Positions 56,993-64,000 of a DNA stretch of 64,000 bases are shown here, in pieces (position 1 is the stretch's first letter; each line of letters opens with the position of its first letter). This stretch comes from Limnomonas spitsbergensis (Eukaryota > Chlorophyta > Chlorophyceae > Chlamydomonadales): positions 3,215,501 through 3,279,500 of the forward strand of contig JAYJMM010000114.1 of the NCBI GenBank assembly GCA_037349105.1. Direction: 5' to 3'. The notes beneath the pieces were generated by a model. It saw only the letters and a list, made by a program, of their open reading frames with translations. It was not told the DNA's origin and did no database searches. The translations under genes were made by a program, and so were the position numbers.

Positions 56993-59326
56993 ATGGAAGA
57001 AGAGGAATATGACGATCCGGACAGCAACGATGATGGCACGCTGGACTCGGGCGGCGGTGATGACAATGAAGACGAGTTCCCCTTGAGTCAGGTTGTGTGA
57101 TGTGATCGGAGGCGCTGATCTTGTCCAATTACTTACAAGGTGATCCACGTTTTTTTTAGATGGGCAACAAGGAGGATGTGGAGGAATGGCTTGGCAAAGT
57201 GTTTCGCAGCGCGACCACGGCCGCGGCTGTAAGCTTGAAGTTGCTGACGCAAGCATCTAAAGCTGGAGAAGCATACTTGAAGAGCTTGCTGCCCTCCACA
57301 TGGTGGACTAACGATGTGTGCCTGACAGTCCCAGAGTGGTCCATCCTCCAGCAGGCATTCAGCCGTATGGGCTCGCCGCTGCAGCAGACCGCTCGTCACG
57401 CCTCTGCTGGCAGCCACAGTGACCCTACCCCCGCCACTCGAGTGCGGGTACGTGAGGACTTCGACAGCACGCCCACAGTCACTGCGGGGCTGCAGCTGAT
57501 CGGCAACATGTATGTAGCAGCAGCATGCAACTCCCATGCATGTATGTATCATGTTGGGGCTGCGCATGTATATGGCATGGCATATGGACCTTCATATTTC
57601 TCCCCACCTTGCAGGGGCATTGACAACGAGTTCTATGTCATGAAGCTGTACTCGAGTAAAGCGAACCCTTCCACCCTAACCGTCATCCCCAAGCGATGGA
57701 CCTAGCAATCCACCACAACCCTCCGCTCATCTTCAGCAAGCTGCGCAGTGATCACCCTGACCTGCTAGCTGCATTCATTGACAAGGTATTCCCTCATAGC
57801 TAGTGTTCCTGTCGATGCCTGTGGATACCTTGGAAACACAAGTGGAAGGCCGGCCTGCTGCCACTGAAAGTCTGAATGTCTCACCTTAACCGGCCTCCTG
57901 CTGGGGGGAGCCAAACAGCAAGCCTGGCCACATCTGAGTCCTCATTCAGGAGGATGCACTGAACCTGAAATGTAGCTGATTGGCACTGAACACGACACTA
58001 GTTACAACCCCCCCTATCACACTTGAACCCATGCTTATGTGCTTGCCGGTGTTGTGAAGTCTGTCTGTGGCCTAACTGAAAATGAACTGTAGCTGATCAG
58101 CAGCATGACTGTAGCAATAGCAACTATTCCCGACTTCTATAATGTGCAGGTGTTGAAGGAAGACGGCTTCGAATCCGCTGCCGACCTCAAGGCCACCACC
58201 AACAAGGCGACGTTCAACGCTGTCATCAAGCTCATCGAGGGCAAAATTAAAAGCAAGATGGAGTCAGTGAAAAAACAAGTCAGAAAGTGAGATACGGAAT
58301 AATCACATGTAAGCGGCTGTTTGAGTGACCTTCATCTCTGCAGCTGAGTGCTGACACAAGAGCCCCATCAATGAAGCATGATTACAATCAAGTTGCAACC
58401 TGGCCAAAAGAAACACTGGCATTGACTGACATGTGCATGCTCTGTGCCCTACTGCTGTAGGTGGTCAGACGGAGGCAGAAGGGCTTGTGGAAGACCAGAG
58501 GATGTATATGGCTGAACAAGAAGCCCACGCAGCAAACTTGCTGCGGCTTGCAGCGCCGCTCACACCCGCTGCTCCGCCGCCACCCGCTGCTCCGCCGCCA
58601 CCCGCTGCTCCGCCACCACCCGCTGCTCCACCGCCACCCGTTGCGCAGCGGCCAACCACTGCGCCTGTTGTGCCGCCGCCTGCAGCGGCAAGGGATGTCG
58701 TACGGAGGCGACTGGCAGGCGCCCCGCCAGTAGCTGGGGCGACGGCGGCAAGTGCAGGAAGAAAGAGAACTGAACCATCAGGTACCTAAAAACTCAGGAA
58801 TTTATTACACATGTCCACATAATCTCCGCACACAAGCCTTTGCTATGAAACCATGGAATATTTATATTGTAGCCGCCTAAAGCTAAAGCAAGTACCCTGA
58901 CCCTGAAACATGTACTATGACCCTTAAACCTGGTAAGTAATATGAACCCACCCTGACCCATGACCATGGCGTAGCTTGGGCCACTCTGATACATCTACAC
59001 TTGGACCCTGATATGTACACACTATGATCCATGACATAAGTACCCACCATATTGTGCTTCCACACCCGCTCCCCAACTAACTAATGTGTATGTATGTATG
59101 CAGGTGGCGGACGTACACACTGCGCCAGGGAACGGACCCCAACAGAAGCCGCACGTGAACTCGCAGAACTCGCAGAGGACAAGGAGAGTCGCCGGCTAGC
59201 GGTGCAGCAGAGGGCCTTGAAGCTTGCTATTGCTTATCATGGCCCGCCGACGAGGAAGTGGGATAGAAACAAGGTGCACCAGTACTACCAGATTGACCAG
59301 CCTAACTCTAGCAAGATGGCTGCCTA
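56993..59326 (+). CDS. Unrecognised six-exon gene with an apparent frameshift
   Basis: ATG at 56993. Exons: 56993-57091 (MEEEEYDDPDSNDDGTLDSG, donor CAG|GTTGTG), 57160-57509 (EDVEEWLGKVFRSAT; donor AT|GTATGT), 57615-57785, 58150-58286 (KEDGFESAADLKATTNK), ~58461-58790 (PPPAA repeats), 59104-59326 (LAELAEDKESRRLAVQQRAL, stop TAA). In the third exon the frame GIDNEFYVMKLYSSKANP gives way to another open frame (MDLAIHHNPPLIFSKLRSDH), which alone continues in phase into exon 4, implying a one-base change near 57670. Acidic N-terminus, proline repeats and a charged C-terminus; no family recognised. The exon 4/5 phase is also unresolved. Confidence 0.6.
58560..58650 (+). repeat. Short coding repeat (CCGCCGCCACCCGCTGCT)
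   Basis: About five 18-bp units inside the fifth exon encode a PPPPAA repeat. The 18-bp period preserves the frame. Confidence 0.8.
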
Positions 59327-59640
59327 AATGTGATGCTTCCTTGTTTAAATTGTTTGAATGCAAACTCACGGAGAGTTGTGGTAGTCATGCATGAGGATGC
59401 CCTGCTGGTGTGAGACAGTGAGGTATCCCCTCGAATTGCTTGGCCAAGTGGAAACATTTTAATATGGATGGAAGGGTTAAGCCTGCTACGGTGTGCCGTT
59501 GTTTGCTTGGAAGTAGATCTTGTTAAGAAGCACGCTGAGGCATAGAACGAGAAGTGAACAAGCATCGCCTACCCGTCTAGAAGCAAGCAAGGACAGAGAC
59601 CTGCTGTGCATCTATATATGGATGAATGCAACCGGATGTC
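59327..59640. other. 3' flank between convergent genes
   Basis: No exon or repeat that I can support; it separates the plus-strand gene ending at 59326 from the minus-strand retroelement frame ending at 59877. Confidence 0.4.
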
Positions 59641-59649
59641 AGAAGACCG

Positions 59650-59915
59650 TTGGGAAGGAAAACGCACGTAAACCTGTGGGAAATCCAATGGGATTCCCAA
59701 CGAATTCCCTTTTGGACGCAGGGGGTAACCGGTGGGAAATCGTATAATTTCCCTAGGGTTTCCCCCTGGGGCAACCGGTGGGAAATCGCGCGGAAATCCT
59801 AGGGTTTCCCTAGGGTTTCCTGATAGGGAAACCCTGCAACGGGAAATCCTAAGATTTCCTCTGGGTTTCCCTGTCTTCACTGTGATTTGGCAGGGTTTCC
59901 ATAGGGAAAACTTGG
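59650..59915. repeat. Cluster of GGGAAATC / GGGTTTCCCT dyads
   Basis: At least ten GGGAAA-type or TTTCCC-type half-sites in both orientations (GGTGGGAAATCG, CCTAGGGTTTCCC, TAGGGAAACCC). Multiple overlapping stem-loops are possible. The last ~15 codons of the minus-strand retroelement ORF lie within it. Confidence 0.8.
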
Positions 59916-62900
59916 GCCCCCTTTTTGTAGGGCGTAGGTATAGGCATGGAACTCCGCCTCGTCTACTGACGCGCACTTAGTGACTGCCACGTCCTGCTGG
60001 TGCCTTGCGAACAGGTAGACGGGCATATCATCGTGAGTCGCGTGCATGTGGATCCATGCCGATGAAACGGGCAAATCCTCATGAGCCATCTCCTCATAGT
60101 AGTAAGTTACTAGCTGCTGGACTGGGATGGCTGCCCTGGCGTCCCCTGGTGCTGGCCCCCATGGCACTGCTTGTCCTGCGACCGTCCTGGGGATGACGAT
60201 GGACGCCTCTATGGTCGCCTCACACCGCCCTGGCCTGCCTGGGTGACACAGCCCTGCCCTCACTGGGGCCTGCTCTGTTGTTTCCACAAATCTCTCGAAC
60301 TCGCCCATGGCTTGGATTGGCACATAAAATGCGCGGTCTCTGAGGGCTGGATGCCCCATCAGCTCACGGACACAATCCATCGCCCACGGTGTGCGCATGA
60401 ATCCTGGCTGCGCGCCCTGCCACATCCCCTCGGCCGGCGCAATGTCTGGCATGTCCGGGTGCGCCCAGCCTGCTGCATCCACCGCTGTGATGCCTGCTGC
60501 AATGGCGAGACTCACCATCTCGCTAACGCAGTATGCATAGATGGGGTGCCGCGACCATCCCCTCTGCATATAATCTGCCATATTTGTGCTGGGCTGGATG
60601 TATCCTTTGAGCGCAGCGCCCAGCATGACAGCTGTCACCGCGTCCCACGGGAAAATCATCCTGGCAACTGCCTGCATGGCTGCTGCCCTCTTAACACATG
60701 TCTGCTGTCCGCCTCCCAGGAGCCTATGGTTCTGCAACCGACATGGCCCGTCCTTGCACTCCGCTGGCATAATCAGCATGGCCCTAGAGGTGGACGCCCC
60801 TGGCATCTCTTCCCCCAGGCGGAAGTACTGCACGAAGGGCTCGCCTGCTGGCAGCGACTGCGGGAACGGCTGTATGTAGACGCGTTCTCTGCTGTAGGAC
60901 CTGTCTCTGCTGAAGGACTGGTCAAGCTGGCTGTCCTCGCCCCTTGCGTCAGACCTCCCTTCCCTCTCGCTGCTGTGCTGCGTCTCTTCGTCCTCGTCGA
61001 TACCTCCCCAAGCATTGCACCGAGAGGTAGTGCTTTTATGGGTCCTAACGGGCCCCGCCAGAGCGTCCAGCTGGCTCCCTGCTGCGGCCCCTCTGGCCGC
61101 TGGGTATCGTGACCCCGCTCTGGGTGGCTCCCCTGTCTCGGCGGCTGCTCCCGCTACCCCTCTGCCTGTGTCGTGATTGCCCTCCGGAGTACCTGGACAT
61201 AACACGCCAAACTCTCTCTCATGCACGGGTGAGGGTTCCTGAGGCTCATATCTGCCTGCTGAAAAGTTGGACCCTGAATCGGTCTCCCACCCGTCTACGT
61301 TGTGCTGGGGTACTGCCTCCCGCTCGCGTCTCTCAATCTCATCCCACTGCTCATCATATCTGTCCCATTCACTGTCTAGGAACCTCTGCATCAGATTTGG
61401 CCATCCTACACACGGAGCTGGGCACCCCCTCCTCTGGAGATCCTTCAAGAATTCCATCGCATGTGCTACGGATCTGGCCGACCCTGCAGGCATAGTCCCA
61501 TAATGGTTCATGGCTAACGCCTCCACAGCCATCGTCCAGTGGTTTACCTGACTGGCTACCTGCCCTTCTGGCACCCTCTGGGGGGCCACCTGAACTGGTC
61601 CTGCCTGACTGACCTCAGCCTGGTAGGCACCCCTGTCCTGGCTAATTTCCATGTGGCCTGTCATGAAGCACGTGTGGCCTCCTGTCCCCTCCCACCTTGG
61701 CTGCTCGCCCTGTTCTGGTGGTTCCTGTCGCGCTGGCGGTCCTGGCCACGCGCTTGGGCCTGCTGCTGCCTGCTGGAAGTCCCCTGCGCTGGGAGTCCCC
61801 ACGGCTGTCTCGAAGTTCCTGCGCCGGCTCCCTATGGGTACCCCCTGGCCCCTGCCTGGGCCCCAGGCTCCATAGCTCCGTGCCGGGCCTGCAGGTGCCC
61901 CTGGCCTGTCGCCTGTCAGCACGGCCTGCTCCGGGTTGGTGCACTCGTTGGCAAAGTGCCCAGGCTGGTTGCACTTGAAGCACAATCCACCATGGCGTGG
62001 TCCTAGGTGCCGCCTAGGCTCTGCCACCCCGCTGCCCCCTGCCAGGGTTCTGTCTGTCGGACCGGGGCCTGGGCCTCGCTGGTGCTCCTGCCCCTGCCTG
62101 TAAGGCTTGGCAAACTCCGCAGGGCGCCGGTCCCTGGATCTGCCCCTGGGCTGGTCCCCGCTGGGTGACCGCTGCCTGCGGTCCCTGCTCCTCTCCTCAC
62201 TGTTGCTGCTCCGCCCTGCGCCTTGCCGCTGGGTCCTGGCTGCCGGCGTTGGCACCGTCCCTTGGCGCCCCTCACTGATGGACCTTTCCGCGCTTCTGCT
62301 GCGCTGTCGTAGTCTTCTGTTCCCTGAGCCGCTCTCGTCGCTGCCAGCAGAACCGTGCTGCTGCTGTTCTTCCTTCGGCTCCTCCATGCCGGAATACTCG
62401 ATGTCCATGTCTGGTAACGGGGACGGGATCGCTATCATTTCCCTGACGCACCCCGCCAACTCTGGGTCCGCTTCAAATGGGAGCGGCTGCCCGTGGTTTG
62501 GCGGCCCCCCCAAGTGCTGTGTTCCCAGGGTCTCCTGCAGCTTGACCAGCTCATCTGCCCGCAGGATGTACTGCCGATGAACCCCTGCCATGGCCTGCTG
62601 AGCATCCTTGATGCTCTTCCACCCGGCCAGCTGGCCTTTTAGGTAATCCACGATTCCTGCTGCTTGCCTCCACATCTGACGTTCTCTCCACCTTAGAGCT
62701 TTTTTCAGCCCGTCAACTTGCCCAGTCAGCCTGCCGATGTGCCCGTCTCGTGGGCTGGTCCCTGGTTCTGGAACCTTCTCTACGCTGCATTCCTCCTCCT
62801 CCTCTTCTTCCTGCGCTTCGTCATCGCCGCTGCTTGCTGATTGCGCGGAAGGCCTTGATGCCCCTGGCTTCCCCTGCAGCTGCTGCTGTTGCGCCTGCTT

Positions 62901-62942
62901 ACCATCGCCGTCGCTGGCCTGTTGCACACTAGGCCCTGCCAC
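59877..62942 (-). CDS. Retroelement Gag-like ORF with CCHC zinc knuckle
   Basis: The frame is open from 63077 to 59877; 62942 is a GTG, and no ATG marks the start, so translation may enter by frameshift from the upstream ORF. Order: Gln/Glu-rich N-terminus, a helical region (GQVDGLKKALRWRERQMWRQ), an Arg/Ser/Asp-rich low-complexity stretch, a canonical CX2CX4HX4C knuckle (CFKCNQPGHFANEC, at 61939-61980), another Gly/Pro/Gln-rich region, then a long C-terminal domain (PTRAMLIMP-like to VYLFARHQQDVAV) that I do not recognise. It ends inside the GGGAAA repeat cluster. Gag-like proteins package element RNA. No reverse transcriptase is seen in the window. Confidence 0.6.
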   Translation of the reverse strand: MAGPSVQQASDGDGKQAQQQQLQGKPGASRPSAQSASSGDDEAQEEEEEEECSVEKVPEPGTSPRDGHIGRLTGQVDGLKKALRWRERQMWRQAAGIVDYLKGQLAGWKSIKDAQQAMAGVHRQYILRADELVKLQETLGTQHLGGPPNHGQPLPFEADPELAGCVREMIAIPSPLPDMDIEYSGMEEPKEEQQQHGSAGSDESGSGNRRLRQRSRSAERSISEGRQGTVPTPAARTQRQGAGRSSNSEERSRDRRQRSPSGDQPRGRSRDRRPAEFAKPYRQGQEHQRGPGPGPTDRTLAGGSGVAEPRRHLGPRHGGLCFKCNQPGHFANECTNPEQAVLTGDRPGAPAGPARSYGAWGPGRGQGVPIGSRRRNFETAVGTPSAGDFQQAAAGPSAWPGPPARQEPPEQGEQPRWEGTGGHTCFMTGHMEISQDRGAYQAEVSQAGPVQVAPQRVPEGQVASQVNHWTMAVEALAMNHYGTMPAGSARSVAHAMEFLKDLQRRGCPAPCVGWPNLMQRFLDSEWDRYDEQWDEIERREREAVPQHNVDGWETDSGSNFSAGRYEPQEPSPVHEREFGVLCPGTPEGNHDTGRGVAGAAAETGEPPRAGSRYPAARGAAAGSQLDALAGPVRTHKSTTSRCNAWGGIDEDEETQHSSEREGRSDARGEDSQLDQSFSRDRSYSRERVYIQPFPQSLPAGEPFVQYFRLGEEMPGASTSRAMLIMPAECKDGPCRLQNHRLLGGGQQTCVKRAAAMQAVARMIFPWDAVTAVMLGAALKGYIQPSTNMADYMQRGWSRHPIYAYCVSEMVSLAIAAGITAVDAAGWAHPDMPDIAPAEGMWQGAQPGFMRTPWAMDCVRELMGHPALRDRAFYVPIQAMGEFERFVETTEQAPVRAGLCHPGRPGRCEATIEASIVIPRTVAGQAVPWGPAPGDARAAIPVQQLVTYYYEEMAHEDLPVSSAWIHMHATHDDMPVYLFARHQQDVAVTKCASVDEAEFHAYTYALQKGGPSFPYGNPAKSQ

Positions 62943-64000
62943 CTGCGGTTGCTTTTGCAGCTCTGCTGCTCTCCCCTGCTGCGCGCTGAATTTGCCTGTG
63001 CAGTCCTGCCGGCTGCAGCTGTGCCATATCCCCTCTTCTGCGCTGCAGGCGGCACTGCCTGCACCGCAGGCGCCGTTTCAGGGGTCCGCGAAAAGACCTG
63101 AATCCTCCTCTCACACTCCTCCGCCGAGTGCTCGTCTGGCTTTCCGCACAAGGCGCACGGGTAGTCGGGGCATGCTGGCATGAAGTCCCTGACGCACTTC
63201 CTCTCACTGTCAGAGATTCTCACGGCTCTGCGCGCTCTTGTCACCTCCTCTGCGGTTGGTGCGGCGGCCTCTGCCACTGCTGCCTCGACTGGCACCAGCC
63301 TGTGCCTTTGTAGCCTGGGGTTTGGCTGGTTGCTGGGTCCTGCGCCCTGTCCAGCTCTCATAGCGGCACCTGCGCGTGTGGCCATGGAATGCTGTAAGAG
63401 CGGTTCGTGCTCTGTTTCAACTGTTGCAGCTGGCCACCCCTCTCTTTCTGCGAATCCACACTGAATTCCTGCCCATGCCACTGCTGCTGCCTGGTACCCC
63501 CCTGCTGGAGATGCCCGCATTAGTGGCAGCGTAAGGTCCCTGACCCCTTGCGCTCTCTGTGGGCCCTCTCTGGGTCGTAAGGTCAGCCTTCCCGCTGCCT
63601 CTAAGACCCCGTTATACTTGAGGAACTCTGGGTTCCCTACCAAGTGCTCATATGCATCCGGTGGTGTCTTAACGACCCTGACCACCGTGGGCTCCATAAT
63701 GGCATTGGGCCCTCCGTATCCATACACCACATAAATGAACAGTACTCCATACATATCTGCCCCTGCATTGTCTGTGGTACGTATCTTCTCGTCCGTACGC
63801 ACCAGCTCCGCCCCCATGGCAACTAATTGCTCTGCAATATTGACAGTGATGACATGGCACGTGCATGCGGAGTCCATGAGTGCTTTCTGAGCCACCAGGA
63901 CCTTCCCATTGACCATAAGTCCCACACACTGCTCCAGGTTGCTTCTGTCATTTTTGAAATACTGCAGCTTGGGTGCAGCTGTCACAGTTCTACCCTCTGG
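62780..64000 (-). CDS. Retropepsin-like + zinc-knuckle ORF, 5' end outside window
   Basis: The frame is open from the window edge to 62780; no ATG is present, so the start lies beyond 64000. Near its beginning, KALMDSACTCHVITVNIAEQ followed by TTDNAGADMYGV and LVGNPEFLKYNGVLEA matches the retropepsin layout (D-S/T-G/A catalytic loop, flap, LxGxxFL..), with DSA in place of DSG/DTG. Further on, CALCGKPDEHSAEEC is a CX2CX5HX4C knuckle. It ends in a Lys/Arg-rich tail. It overlaps the Gag-like frame by about 300 bp in the -1 register. The protease would process the polyprotein if active. Confidence 0.6.
   Translation of the reverse strand, partial: PEGRTVTAAPKLQYFKNDRSNLEQCVGLMVNGKVLVAQKALMDSACTCHVITVNIAEQLVAMGAELVRTDEKIRTTDNAGADMYGVLFIYVVYGYGGPNAIMEPTVVRVVKTPPDAYEHLVGNPEFLKYNGVLEAAGRLTLRPREGPQRAQGVRDLTLPLMRASPAGGYQAAAVAWAGIQCGFAEREGWPAATVETEHEPLLQHSMATRAGAAMRAGQGAGPSNQPNPRLQRHRLVPVEAAVAEAAAPTAEEVTRARRAVRISDSERKCVRDFMPACPDYPCALCGKPDEHSAEECERRIQVFSRTPETAPAVQAVPPAAQKRGYGTAAAGRTAQANSARSRGEQQSCKSNRRWQGLVCNRPATAMVSRRNSSSCRGSQGHQGLPRNQQAAAMTKRRKKRRRRNAA

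Noticed and set aside
60171..61112. 313-codon plus-strand ORF
   Set aside because: Antisense to the zinc-knuckle retroelement ORF; no recognisable motif, while the minus strand has a canonical CCHC.
62780..63077. Programmed -1 slippery heptamer
   Set aside because: Candidate A-rich stretch near 62953-62956 does not fit X XXY YYZ in the upstream frame; left as unproven.

Overview
This 64 kb window looks like nuclear DNA of a green alga, most likely a chlamydomonadalean. Coding sequence is broken into short exons with AG|GTRAGT donors and CTGCAG/TTTCAG acceptors. TGTAA (the chlorophyte poly(A) signal) lies downstream of two plus-strand terminal exons. One gene encodes a sperm-tail PG-rich-like (flagellar) protein, GC is moderately high, and there are many minisatellites and TE remnants. 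There are no operons, Shine-Dalgarno sites, rRNA, tRNA or CRISPR. The species cannot be fixed from sequence alone; most calls rest on recognised motifs plus splice-phase agreement read by eye.

Layout. 1-9010: tandem array of a 2448-bp unit, each carrying an intact Tc1/mariner/IS630-type transposase between ~22-bp inverted repeats; the array stops exactly at a TIR edge. 9.0-12.6 kb: mostly non-coding, with a hairpin family and a broken zinc-finger/hAT-like N-terminus. 12.7-14.5 kb (-): multi-exon PG-rich-repeat gene. 15.8-16.0 kb: 27-bp minisatellite. 17.5-20.1 kb (-): unrecognised multi-exon gene(s). 20.4-26.0 kb: ~5.6 kb of a 42-43-bp G-rich minisatellite. 26-28 kb: dispersed repeats and an orphan exon. 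28.2-29.2 kb (-): decayed LINE C-terminus containing two adjacent palindromes. 29.8-30.5 kb (+): single-exon transposon-like ORF. 30.5-32.5 kb (-): GT90/CAP10-like exons whose visible splice edges abut minisatellites. 32.9-33.7 kb: 12-bp minisatellite.

35.1-36.0 kb (+): acidic/polyQ exons. 36.1-37.2 kb (+): GH5-like glycosidase exons with an in-frame stop. 37.9-38.1 kb (+): a terminal exon. 40.0-43.8 kb (-): the best-supported gene, an AlbA_2 (Schlafen-type) plus HATPase protein of the COG2865 type, intron-rich and interrupted by an in-frame TGA. 45.4-45.8 kb: second copy of the 37-bp minisatellite from the GT90-like intron. 46-53 kb: dispersed repeats, a segment shared with 27.0 kb, and isolated exons. 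53.2-56.8 kb (-): exons of one or more unrecognised genes, including half a PHD-finger motif. 57.0-59.3 kb (+): six-exon unrecognised gene with an apparent frameshift. 59.9-64.0 kb (-): retroelement reading frames, a retropepsin-like domain plus zinc knuckle upstream of a long zinc-knuckle ORF in the -1 frame, running off the window.

The most interesting structures are the minisatellites that appear to have grown from splice sites, the tandem TE array, the prokaryote-type AlbA_2/HATPase gene, and the unusual retroelement ORF order.
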